Part shown: in pieces, positions 25,501 through 39,097 of the stretch
How the letters are laid out: each line of letters starts with the position of its first letter
How positions within the stretch are numbered: the stretch's first letter is position 1
Assembly: GCF_905220565.1 (NCBI RefSeq)
Contig: NC_059406.1
Span: 10,178,001 to 10,242,000, forward strand
Length of the DNA: 64,000 bases
Reading direction: 5' to 3'
DNA from: Melitaea cinxia
Taxonomy: Eukaryota; Arthropoda; Insecta; Lepidoptera; Nymphalidae
The notes under the pieces: generated by a model
The model's database searches: none
Told to the model about the DNA's origin: nothing
Seen by the model: only the letters and a program-made list of their open reading frames with translations
Position numbers and translations under genes: made by a program

Positions 25501-28500
25501 AGTTGAAAGATTAATAAATAGTTTGAAATCTAGCACGAACAAATGAAAGACATAAAACGAGAAGTCAATCAAAGTAAATCACCCGCAAGGACACAGTTGT
25601 GGCGAGCACTCGGAGAACACGAGCCTGTTGATGCAATCCTCGTTGCAGCCGGACGAGGGCGCGCAGTTGCACGCGACACTCTCACACTCCTCGGTCGACG
25701 GCTTCACGTCGTAGTACACGTCTGGTAAATAACACAATTGTTGAAAATAACAGCTAATCTTCTTTTCGATTTTAAGCGTATATGTAAATATCCCGATCTC
25801 TTCTCTATAAACCAGTAGACTAGCCCCTATTGTGTCAATATTATTGTGTTTACTTGCAAAAGAAAAAGAAATATATTACAAGCACGATTTTTTCGATTAA
25901 AAAAAGAATTGTCAAAATCGGTACACACAGTAGAGTCAAGTAAATACGTATTATTAAATATAGCTCGAAAAGTACGGGTTAGATCTCAATTAAATTTGGA
26001 TTCGACTAAATGACACGCACCACCTTTCGATTAAAAGAAAATCATCGAAATCGATCAACCCAGTCAAAAGTTCTGAGGTAACAAATAAAACATCGAATTG
26101 AGAACCTCGTCCTTTTTGAAAGTCTGTTAAAAATACAACATTTACAAATGTAGGCAAACAATAATCAATAAGACAGATAGAGCTGGCGAACAAAACGGTG
26201 AATACATCAAACTTATCTTCGTGCACGTTTTCTTTTAAATTATTTATTCGCGCGTCTAATACAATTTTCATTACAAATATCCATAGACACCACAATAGTT
26301 ATAGTCTATTTCACATAGGATGGGTACGGTGACATTTGATATGTTCCAATGCACGCTCACTATTTTCAACAAATCGGATAAATATACATTTTTAAAAATC
26401 ACCGATTAGTTTCCAAAGCAAATACTAATGCTTGATTAGATTGAAATTGTATTTAAATATGCGTTTTTACATTTTAAACAAAATAAAAAAGGTACAGAAA
26501 AAATAATAACCTAAAATTACAGGCATGAAACGAAACGTTTGATGATAGGGATTGACACGTAGTAATCGGCTAAAATAAATAATCGTAACGGCCATCTTGT
26601 GAAACGCGTCATCTCACTAACTCGAGATATCTCAATCAGTACTTTCGGTCTCTTGTATGCTTCCCGTGTTTTGGTTTTGCCAGTTGTTATAGTTGTATTT
26701 GTTGCTGTTTTATTGTTGTTAAGTTCTGTTATTATTTTTTGTTAGTTATTCATTTTGTGTGTGTGTTCTGTTCTGTAAAATGCCGAAAAGAACAAAAGAA
26801 GACAGTTTCAATCAATTGGTTGTCCGCTTTCGGGAATACTTTGAACGGGAGTGAGAAAATAGCGGTCCATTATTATCTGTCAACCACATAGTGCATCGAG
26901 TTGCACAGGCACTTGAAATTAGGCGTAATACAGTGTCAAAAATTACAGCACATTACAGCATTACACATACATTTCAGTCTATCGCAGTCCACTGTTGGAC
27001 ATAGGCCTCCACAAGCTCGTGCCAAAAACAACGTGAACTCATGCGTCTTGCCCATAGTCACCACGCTGGGCAGGCGGGTTGGTGACCGCAGTACTGGCTT
27101 TGTCGCACCGAAGACGCTGTTGCCCGTCTTCGGCCTGTGTATTTCAAAGCCACCAGTTGAATGGTTATCCCGCTATCGGTCGGCTTTATAAGTTTCAAGG
27201 TGGTAGTGGAACTGTGTTATCCCTTAGTCGCCTCCTACGACACCCACGGGAAGAGACGCTGGTGACTATATTCTTTATTGCCGTAGCCACACAGCTTAGT
27301 GTCAAAAATAAGTAAAGAAAAGTATGATGACACCAATATGGAAGATAATAAGTTATCGACTCCCAAAAAGAGGCAAAGGAAGGAGTTGCCTTGGAGTTGT
27401 TATGGCGACTTTTAAATAAAATTGGAATTCGATAAATTAAAGTAAAAAAACGGAAAAGTGCGTGAAAACTTTGTGACATTCTTAGAAAAGGCGAAAAACA
27501 TTATGGATTGGAACAACGTAGTGTTCCTTGACTAGACATGGTTGAACGCCAATCATACTGTTGGCAAAGTATGGACATACGACACTGCTCATTCTTCGAC
27601 TAAAGTACCGGAGGGTAAAGGCGGACGACTAATAATTTGCTACGTGAGCTGTGTAAATGAGTTTGTCGATAACTCATTTCTCGCGTTTAACACCACCCTT
27701 AAAATTCACTATAGCGGTAATTAATTTTTAATAAGCAGTTAATTTTTTTATTTTTTTTTTTTTTTTATATATATATAGTCGATTAAAGGTTAACCGCATT
27801 TGTACTCGATAATCGAATTACATAAATTAATCGTGCATGGTCACCTCACTATAGAGTTAATTTGACATGTGTCACTGTACCCATCCTACGTGAAATAGAT
27901 AATAATATATTGCTATCCTTTTTGTCAGCCAGCTAGATAAAAGTAACGAAATTTTACTAACTTGTGCGAATTTTTTTATAATTCCAAGATGGTACTGGCT
28001 GATTATAATGTTGTTCCCACCAGATATCATACGGAAGAGTAAAGTATCGGGGCGATCGTCGCACCCAGCGCTCGCAATATGGCGGCGGCGCTAACAAACC
28101 AGGCGGGAACTCAGTTTGAGTCACCAGATTTTTTCCTTTCCCATCTGGTTTAGGACTGAAATAGTATTAATAGTAAGTTACTAAGATGTTCAACATAAGT
28201 TTAAAAAAATAAGTCATCGTTGATAAACCACTTACTCCTCTTTGTAATAGTCGGAAAATAGCCCAGCTACCAAAAACTTCTTTCTTAATCGAGGATTCTT
28301 TTTTGAGACTAGTGGTTTATCTCGACCGTCGACACCGTTGACTGGACTCTCATCACGCGACGAAGCAACGCGTTTCTTACAAATAATACTCTTTGAAAGT
28401 ACATCGATGCTTTTCTCAAAATCAATTTCCTTTTCATTTAAAGGCAATGGATCGTTTTCATCGTGGTCATGAAGGGTATCAATGGAAGGCTCACGAGATT

Positions 28501-31500
28501 TAGACGTTATTCTACGACTAATCACCGTGTCCAATGAACTTTCCCGCGAACTGGAATGTATTTCATGAGTTTTTTTATTAACCGTACATGATCTCGATTT
28601 CCTTCTAGTAACTATACTCATCGATTTAGGGTTTTTTTCTAAAACGTTTTCTACATTTAATTTTTTACTTCCAATTTTTCTGGTCCCCGTCTTTCCATCA
28701 TCAGCTGTATTATCAGAACTCCTTGTAAATCTTCGTTCGCTAGGATATAAAATAGCCAAACTTGACTTTGGTCTAAGGCCCACTTTGGTGTTTTTTTCGA
28801 CATTTTTTCGCTTCGAAAATATTTCCTCAATTTCGTGAGAGGGTGACATGGCCCTCGTTTTTCTTTTCAGTCTTTCCAAATTATCCAAGCGACTATTACT
28901 TTTGCCAGCGTTCAAATTCAACAAACTTAATGGGATACTGTCTTCAGGATCGTTTCCAAGAGAACTAGTTAGTGATGGTATGCTGTCAGTTTCACTGAGA
29001 ACTTCCCATTTGTTAACGTGACTTTTTACTTCTTTATCATTCTTAGTTTGTTTGAGTTGTAAAGATGGTGCTCTTAAAATCGACGAACCTCCGAGCTTTT
29101 TCTCAGTAGTTTTCTTTTCTGAAGACGTATTTATATTGTTATCTGTTGTAAAATCTTTTCCTTGTAATTTCTCTAGTGCAACAACTGTCAATCGACCTTG
29201 TTTCGGCAATTCATCTTTATTCAGAACAACTTTCAGCTCTGGTTTTTTAATTGTTGTACGTTCTAAGAAACTGCTCATAGCTTCACCATCTTTAGGTACC
29301 CTGTCGAAGACAGAATGGTCTGTATCTTCTGATGTAAAATGGTCAGAACTTATATTTAATGTACTACTTGGTTCTATTTTCTTCTTCTTCTTTTTAACAC
29401 TAGGGAAACCAGTCCTGTTGATAGCTTTACGCCTTCTCGCTCTCTTCTTAGATGTTTCTAGAGTTTTATTTTCTGCTGAATTATTATTTTCAGCTATTTT
29501 GATATTTCCAGATGGTTTGTTAATTGAGTCCATTATAGAAATTTTTTCTGTTGAAATTTTGGATACTAACACTTTTGCCGGCAGTACTAACTTGCTTTCT
29601 CTTATCAAATTATTAGATATTTTCTTCTTTTTCTTGTCGTTGGCATCATCGCTTTCATTAATCAAATTTCTTTTAGTCTGACGTAGATTATGACCACTAG
29701 CAGTCTCTTGTATTTTATCAGACAAAACTGACGCTATTGATTCTCCTCGTTTAGGCCTGATGATTGGATCAGGTGTTTCCGATATTAACGCCAGAGGTAT
29801 CTCCGATTCGGTGTCTATAGGAGCTAAAAATGCATTTGCACTTTTACTATCTGTACTTTTTACTTTGTTTTTACCTTTGGAACTGTCTACAAAAGCATTA
29901 ACGCAAATTGATGATTTTGGTATTTGGTCTTCTAAATCAACTGAAGGTTCAAAAATACCAGTAGGGTTATCAACATTAACCACTACGGGCTGTTCCACGA
30001 TAGGCTCGGCATTTTTTGATTTTTTAGTTTCTAGAACCTTACCTTTAGATACAGGTGACTTGATAACACTTGCTCTGGTATTAATCTGTGGAGATTCTTT
30101 ACCTTTACTTTTTTCTTCTGGTGTTTTATTAACGCTATCAGAATTGTTCTTTTCTTTTTCTAAAATTCGGGATTCAATAGATTTTCTTATATTGTTATTT
30201 AAAAGTGTGTCTAAGACTTTTGTTGCTGCACTTGGATTAATTTTTGAAACCAAGTTGCTCGTGAGACCTTCAAGTCTATTCTTTTTTCTAGTCATTATTT
30301 CTGATTTCTGTGCAGGCGGGATTGAACTTTTATACAAAGAGCGGGCTGACATACTTTTAAGTGGATCTATAGGTGCAGTGTTAGAAATATTATTTTGCCC
30401 CGTAGACAGTTCTGCCACTTTATCAGATTTTTCAGATTCTTTTATTTCATCATTCGATGTGTTTTGATTGATATCTTTAGTAAGGCTTGTAGTAACAGTT
30501 TTGTCTTCAGATAGCTTTTTAGACAGAGACTGTACTACTTGATCTAAGCTAGAATGTGATATTACTCTATCAGCTTCCAATCTGTGACGTTTTTTAGGTG
30601 TCGCAATAGGTGCAGAATTCCGCAAAGGTGAAACCCTTTTCTCAGATCTAGGTGATGACATCCTATGAGGTTCAATTTTTGAAGACTCTGATTTAGTTTC
30701 ACCCTCTTTAGATTTGGGTAAAGATTTCTCTAAGTCGTGTACCATTTTATGAACAGCTTTAAGTTTTTCAGACGTTTCGTAAATTTTTTTAGACAATTCT
30801 GACTGTTCTGGACTAGGTTTTTCTATACTAAGGTCTTCATCAATACTACTTGACAAAGACGCCTGAGTACTATTTATGGGTGTTGTATCACATTTGGAAG
30901 GTATTCTATCTTCTGTACTTACATTAGTTTTAGCCTTCGGAGAAGATTCACAATCCTGGGATTTGGATTCCTGTGTATTACTTATTATACTTTTAGAATT
31001 ATCGCTACTTTTTTTCCCTTTTTCTGATATTGTTTTATGTTTTGTAGATTCTTCTGTGCCATTATTATGCATCTCTCCCATACAATCAGTTTCAGTACAT
31101 AAAAACTTACCAGAGTTTAGATCGGCTTTTGAATTTTCGTCAAATTCAGCCGTTACTAAGCTTAGGCTCAACGAATTACTTGTTGAAGAATTTATATGAT
31201 AGTGTCTCTTTTTCAGCGGTAGCTTATGTTCATTAGTATCTTTGCCACCTTTATTTTGTGATTCAGTTAATTGTTTTTTATGCCTTCGCTTAGACGTAGG
31301 AGTAACGATCTCTTGATTATCGGACGTTTTTCTTTTCTTTGAGGTTCTTTTAATAACTTTTGTTGTTGCTGGTTCTGTTGCAGGTTTTTCCTTATCTACT
31401 GTTTTTGCTGTAATTTGCGAAACATTTGTCATAAATTTAGGAGCAATTTGACATAATTTGATAAAATTTGATATTAGACTATCCATATCTTGACTAAATT

Positions 31501-34500
31501 TTTGATCAACTGAATCTATTGAATTGCGATTTGTACACGATTCGCGACATCTCGAAACTGATCTTGAACGATGTCTTCTCTTGCTACGATGTCTGTGGTG
31601 TTTACTTTCGGTTTTGATAGTAATTCTAGATGGTCGTTCTGTTTGCTTTAAATTTATTTTAGGTGGAGCTAACACAACTGTTCTTCTTTGCTTTTTAATA
31701 TGGTACGTCGGTTTTATATGTGGCTTTTTGAAATTTAAGAAAACATTTCTAGACAAAGATTTGTTTGGGATGTAAGTATTTTTTGCTTTTTCAAAACAGC
31801 TCGGTAAAGGTTTTGATGTGTTTTCCTTTTTTGGAGAATCTTTTTTCGCTTGCTTTCGATTTTTCGGTGAAAGAGTTCGGTTAAAGTTTTTTAAGCCATC
31901 ATCTTTTTTTGATGTAGACAATTTTGTACCAACGCAAATAGGTGAAACGCCAAACTTATGAGTAAATACTGGCTTAAGCGATGGCAAAGGACTTCCAATG
32001 TAACGGCTCTTTGAAGGCGATTTTAACAAGGTGTTATTATTATTATGACTTACTTTAAAAATATTGCATGTGGTAACTGGCTTCTGCAAACCACTAAATA
32101 CAGGACCGGGAGCAAATGGATCTGAAGAATTGAGTCTAAGCACGTGCTTTTGATTATTTTTCGTAAAACCATAGTTATATTTTGATGGTAATGGATATTT
32201 TGTACATACACTGACATATTTCGGACTAGCGTTCGGTTTACGTAAATAGGTCTCGCATTCTGAATCACTAGAGCTGTGACCTAGAGTAAGACTACTGAAT
32301 GTTTTATTTGATAATAGTAGTATTTCTTTATCAGAAACAAAATGCTTTTGATTTTTGTAATAGGATCTGTTTCTAACAGATCGAGTTTTCTTCAACTTCC
32401 GCATTCGTCTTCGCATACTTCTGACGCTGTAGTCTGTCTTATAACCAGACTTATCACTTTTGTACCCAGACTTATGATCGCTTTTATAACCTGAACGATA
32501 ACAATCACTTTTATATCCCGATCTGCAACCATAGTCACTTTTATAACCAGATTCTATTAATCTACTACAACTTTTGTACGGTTTAAATTCGTAATCGCTT
32601 TTATAACCTGAAAGAATATCTTTGTACTTTGGGTTTAAATCAATTTGTTTCCAAGTTGGATCAAGTGGGTCATCAGCAGCAGCTTCATTTTCACTTTGAT
32701 GATCTCGCCATGAATTATTTATGACTTTACTATTCTTATTACTTTTAGGTAAATTAGCGAGTTTGCTATTTACTTCCTTTCTTTTTGCATAAACGCCAGA
32801 CAAAACTGATCTATTAGATGGTAAAGAATCGTCATCACTATCTGCAGAATCGAACTGATTTTTGTCCTTCAAAGTTTTTGGTGCAGACTTTGTAATCTTG
32901 GTTTTATTTTGAGGTTTTCTTCCTACTTTCTTCCTTGGTGGATATAAAACTCTATCAGTAGCGTATAGCATCCTATCTAATGCAGCTATATCAAGTTTGT
33001 GATCATTTTTCTTAGTTTTATCAAATTTACTTTGCTCTTGCTTTAGCGGAATAGGAGAGGGTGCCTCCGTCTTTATTTGTTTTATTTCATTTTCTATTCG
33101 TTTTTTCTGGAAATCACAATCACTTGAATCAGATCTGTTATGTGCCCTACTTCTTGTTTTTGATTTAGACCTTGCGCTTTTTCGCTCTCCAATACTATTC
33201 TCTTTGTGTGTGGATTTTCTACTATGTCTATTACGGCTCTCATCAATATCGTGTCTTCGCACTGGCGAATGAGTAGGGGAGTTATGATTAGATAAAATTC
33301 CAGAGTCTGGTGATACATTTGGCGGATCATTATTGTTATGAAAATCATTTATTACATTATCTTTTGTTTTACTTTGTTTTTGAGATTCAGTGTCTTTACT
33401 CTCGTATTCTTCCAGTTTTCTCACTTTACGAGGTCGTCCTCTTTTTCTTCTCGACTCTATAATGATATTTTTAACATCTTCCTGAGATTCAACAGAGTTT
33501 GTGCTAATAGTATCTAATTTTTGAGAATCTATTTGACTAGCTGAGCCGGTATCAACGCAAGCTACTGTTATCGGTGAGCTCTTTAATAGGTCACTTGCAC
33601 TGCCAAGTTCTGAACCGCCAGACGTGATATCTAAATTCATAAAATCATTATTATCGACACAATCATCTAGACTTGGTGCACTTGGTATTGTCAATGCAAC
33701 GGATTCGGTCACGGAAGTAATTTCTTCGAGCGCTTTATTGATTTGCGAAAGCTCTTCGGTTTGTTGTGGACTTAAATGCTGCGTATTACTTAAATAATTT
33801 GAAGAAATTGGTTGAATTTCCGAAAAATTATTTATTTGTCCTAGGACACAATCAGTGATTGTTCCAACTCCCTCTATCGAATTTGTTGTGATATTACATG
33901 ATAAAGATGGAGTAGCAGCAGAATTAATTGTAGGAAGTGGAGCTGTACTACTTAACAACTGCGTCTGTGCAACAAACTGTTGTAATAAGCTTGATGCATA
34001 ATGCGAAGTATTTTGATGGACAGCGTCAGAATTAGAACACTCGTTTTCTGATCCAGATGAGTCAGCAGTAGCTCTTTGTATTGCAGCCGTTACTAGCTGT
34101 GGGGTTAATTCCATTTCACTACTTGAGCCATCTCCTGTAAAAAATGACATGATTTTAATACATTGTTTATTTTATTTTATAAATTTGTGTATTACTAGCT
34201 AACATTGTACTTCTGACCGACTTACCATTATCTGCAATTGACTTGTCATCGTTGTTGGACGACGCATTATGAACAGAGAAGGTCGCGAAATTGGGCTGTT
34301 GCGCCGGCGCGCTCGATGTTTGTTCTGGAAATAGTTCCGCAAGGTCCGCATCGTCGATGACCTGTGCAATTTATTTCGGGTAAACTTCTTGCGTCATAAT
34401 TTAATATTAGTATAGGCTGCAGGAAAATCATCAAGTATATAATTTCAATCCAGTTTTTAACTTCATATTGAAAGGTTGTAATATATTTTATGTCATGTTC

Positions 34501-37500
34501 TGGTTTTTATTAAATGTTCTGGTGATTACTTGTATATCGTTTCTATAATTGCATATAATAATGAAATAAGAATAACAAGAATAGACAAGCCACATTACCT
34601 GCAATGGACATGCAGCTGCGAGAGCAGCACTAGAGTCATCGGGTGATGTGTGAGCGGAGCCGCCAGCGCCGTCCGCAGTGTCGGAATCCGACGATGAAGA
34701 TGACGACGAAGACGACGACGATGACGATGACGACGTCGAAGAAGATGTGCTACTGCCGCATGCGCCGCTCTCTGCAGCCGACGATGCGAACTGTAAATAG
34801 CATAGATAAAGAAATTTTGCTTAGCATTACATTAAAGTACACGCTGAGTTAACACATAAAACATGTTAATAAAAACGTAATAAATACATTTTTCTTATAT
34901 TTTATTATTTCTTTTGAAAACCCTATCAAATACATTTTTATTCATAAGTAGAGACCCGCCCCGGCTTCGCACGGGTGCAATGCTGACACTAAATATACTA
35001 CAGAATATCTTTATTTATAGTATGAAGCTAGCTTATAGCATGGTTATTAACATAATACCAACATTCAAATATGCGTCGTTAGATTACACATTGTTACAGA
35101 ATGCGTTGAAGAAATAAAGGTTCACTGCTCGTTCCCCGTAGGTGATAGTGTGATAATTTGTAGCCTATATGTTGACCCAACTTCTTAATAATATACGTGC
35201 CAAATTTGAAGTAAATCCATGCAGTACTTTTTGAGTTTATCCCGGACATACATACAGACAAACAGACAAACAGACTAACAGACAAAAATTCTAAAAACTA
35301 TATTTTTGGCTTCGGTATCGATTGTAGATCACACCCCAAGTATTCTTTTAAAAAATTATTCAATGTACAGTTTTGACTTTCCTACCATTTTATTATATGT
35401 ATTTCATAATTAATATTCATAGTTGATATTTGATATAGACTGTCAACGCCAAAATAGACAGGAATTATTGAAATTAAGAGCCCGCTATCAATAAGTAGAC
35501 ATGGATTATGACACCGTGATTCAATGATGATAACTGCATTATCAGTACCAACTACTACGATAATGTTTTACTTCAGACTTTTCTTTTTTGTTTGAAAACA
35601 AATCGCGATTCCCTATTTTGTCTTTTTTTGAGTACAATATTTAGAATTAGTTATTATAAAACACTGCTAGAAATAACATACACACACGGTCGTCTGTTCT
35701 TATGGTCAGCAACTTAATGCTTGTGTTATAATAGGTAGGTAACAGCCGGCTGATAAATTAATGTTTCAGATAAGACAATTATACATATAATTAAAATTTT
35801 AAATTTATATATTTAAATTACTAAAAATATATATCTATGAACATAATTTAACGGTCAAAGGAGCAACAAATTCGTTAAGGACAAAATCAAAAGTCGATTT
35901 TAACGACAATAATCACTTTGAACGAGGTGCCATTAGCTCGGCGAGATTGATTTAGCGTAACTAGTACCGACAGTTGTTTCGTAAGAGCTCTCAATGGCCG
36001 CAATACTGCACCTTTACATTCGTAACAGGCTACACAAACAGTGCATTAAACCTAACGACCATTCATACGTTTCCTGTACATTACTAGAATTTCGTTTTAT
36101 TTGCACATTAGTTCATCGTGTGTGACTGATAATATCGATGTTTAGCTGGGCGTTCGCGCCGGTCGTGCGCGATTAGTGGAAAGTATTCCTATATGTGCCA
36201 ATAAAGATACTCTATGATACTGCATAAACTGCTCTACCTTTCCCAGCTAGCCTATGAAGAACGAATGTACAACTCACGACTTTCGATAACACAATGAAAG
36301 CAAGGGATTTACAGCACGCTTCTATTATTTGACTTGTCTAACACGGTTTATCTCCCATCTCTCTTTCACAGTTATTTGAAGCTAATTAAATTATGATAGT
36401 TATTCATCATTTATGTATGTTGTTGAAGGCAATCTAATTTAAAATACTAGATAAATATAACTAAAATAATAGGATATAATATTAACAGTAACATATATTT
36501 GTAGGATTTGGAAGCTTTATAAATTTATCGTGAGATTCAACAGCAACTAAAGAACTAGTTGTTATATGTACCATTAATTAACACATAGATTACGATTATT
36601 TTAGTTTAAACTTATCAATTTAAAAATTATTACAAGTCCGGAAGTAAATTACATCATGTGGCTAATAATGTTACCGACCTAATAACAAGTCATTTTGCGT
36701 TGTTGTTGAATATTAAGATGATGTATGAAGGGCACTAATCAATAGGCGGAAGGGCAAGCAGCCCTCGCAGTGCAAGGGGTTGAAGTGTCGTGTGGCCGGC
36801 GGTCTTATCACAGCTCGCATATCAAACACCCTGAACTACCCCACACTACTAATACGGGGGTTGTTTTCACACAAATACTAGAAATATAATATTACCTTGT
36901 ACAATTTCTTTATTACATATTTAATTTTTAATTTTGATATTAACATTTTTAAATCTATCTATATCTATTTGGATCTGCCACAAAATATTAATTACATATA
37001 TCAAACTTTTTATAATTTTTTTCTTAATACACATACGCTAGACATGTAATAACAACAGCGAATACATGTTGTATTTTATTCGTACCTATCTTTTTTCTAC
37101 ATTGGCACTAAATAATCCATAATATAAATATAATGAAATTTTAAGATTTCTTATCACACAGTCAAGAAAAGTACTCAAAGACATTTAATTCTTTGTACTT
37201 TAAAAAATTAACATCATAAACATCAACGGAAAAATAAAATAAAATATAAATTTCAATTAATATTTTTTTATAAAATTTTAATTATAAATCGTGATAATTT
37301 ACTTTTAGCATTCAAAACGTCTAAGGCGAAAATATTTTAAGATTAAACATTTTAAAATTCGAAATCCATAAATAAATCCCGCAATTACAGGTAAGACAAA
37401 TATGAATGACATCTATAGGAAACGTCTAACAATTGAATCGACAAAAGGGTAACGGTGCCTGTACGTAAGTCAGACGGCGTCGACATGAATATCACATTAA

Positions 37501-39012
37501 CGACCTCGTGATCTACGGAGATTTATATCTGACAGCAAATCAAACAAACAGAAAACGTTTATCGAAAGCTTTCAAAACGTTTTTGTTTATGAAAATAGGT
37601 ACACTTTATTTGTCGAGAACAAATCTAGTACAACAACGACACGGATGCATTTATAATCGAAATATAATTTAAACGTTTATTTTTACGAATATTAATACCT
37701 ATAACACATTATATTAGTTCATATTTTCTATTAATTAAACTAGTGGGAGTACTAAAACACAAACAGATTGGTACATATAATAATTTGAAAGTTAGAGATT
37801 AAATTGTTAGTCATGGAATTATCTTCATTGTCAAAACTAAAACCAAGTCGCTTATACGGCTTTATAACTAAAATAAATTGGTTTTGTATCATGAGATCTA
37901 TTTAATAACAAAGGCTTGACCAAATTTAAATCGAAATATTCAGTGAGTAGTAATTTTTTTTTCAATTTCTATAAATAGCCTAGAGCCCAAGTGAGAGAAT
38001 CGTCTCTACTTTACCACTGTAACAATTTCCATTCATGGGCCATTCAACTTCTTAAAATTTAAACGTTTAGAAAAACTTACGTTACTTTTTCCAGCTAAAA
38101 TTACTAACTACATTACAAATTCGAATAAAGGATTAATTATTTTTACCTTTGCTCCAAAAATACAGTTAATACTGCGGCGTCAGTATGGAATTAAATTGAT
38201 GGCGTTATTATGAAACAAAATATTCTCGTGTACGAGTGTTCGAACAGCCAATTAGTAATGTAAACGTACATACGTCACCATAGATGAGTAGAAAAAAAAA
38301 TTAAGCGTTTGCAATCACAAAGAAAAACAACTTTCAAAAAGATGTCTGTACCTACGCATCACAAAATAAATCTAAGGAATTATTTGCACGAGTCATCGAC
38401 CCGACGCCCGAATGTCGAGAACAATACTAACTAGTAATGGAACACTAATGATTGCGTATCGAGGTTGATCTTAAATCATCTTGTGTTCAATAGAATTCAC
38501 AACGAACGACGGTTAGTTTCATGGATTAAAAGGTCCCATTGTCGGAGCCGCTTATGGTATTACTGTTACCATGAGATAAGTAGCTTTTATCTACACAATT
38601 AAATTAAGGTTAATATTTAAAAAAAATTTTTTTTTGGTATCGCAGTGGAACCCATTTACAGGTTATATACAGGTCGCCCGGGTAGGTAGTCCTAGACCGT
38701 ATGTCGGCTTCAGCGCTTGGGGGTGCAATACCGACCAAATCCCTGCGGGAGCCTTCAGCCGCTTTAATTTGAGGGCCCCGGATCTGCAGGCAATAGGATC
38801 CCTCCAGCGACAGGCATTATTCAAAATTCTGGGCTATCATAATTTAACTATATTGAAATGAAATTGCTGTGTGGTTACGGCACTAAAGAATATAGCCTCT
38901 TTTCCCGTGGGTGTCGTAAGAGGCGACTAAGGGATAACACAGGCCGAAGACGGGCAGCAGCGTCAAAACACATGAGTTCACGCCACTTTTGGCGGACTGC
39001 GATAGGCTGAAG

Positions 39013-39097
<85 letters not shown>

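Larger units (their letters stand above)
26305..27899 (+). mobile_element. Tc1/mariner (IS630)-like DNA transposon, decayed
   Basis: The inverted ends are TCTATTTCACATAGGATGGG (26305-26324) against the complement of 27880-27899, with about 30 bp similar. The interior encodes a broken DDE_3-type transposase. Without the nested SINE and its duplicated 12 bp, the element is about 1.23 kb, which fits this group. TA dinucleotides lie near both ends but I could not define the duplication exactly. It sits in the ash1 intron between exons 25583-25721 and 27962-28155. Confidence 0.75.

Noticed and set aside
29052..31775. Several plus-strand frames of 80-235 codons
   Set aside because: They lie opposite the giant ash1 exon and are antisense shadows of its Ser/Lys/Asp-rich codons; hydrophobic strings like FFFFL come from reversed Lys codons.
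34643..34852. Met/Thr/Lys-rich plus-strand ORF
   Set aside because: It is the complement of the poly-Ser ash1 exon.
38634..38861. 75-codon ORF in a GC-rich segment
   Set aside because: It looks like part of an old repeat beside a SINE; no known domain, so not called a gene.
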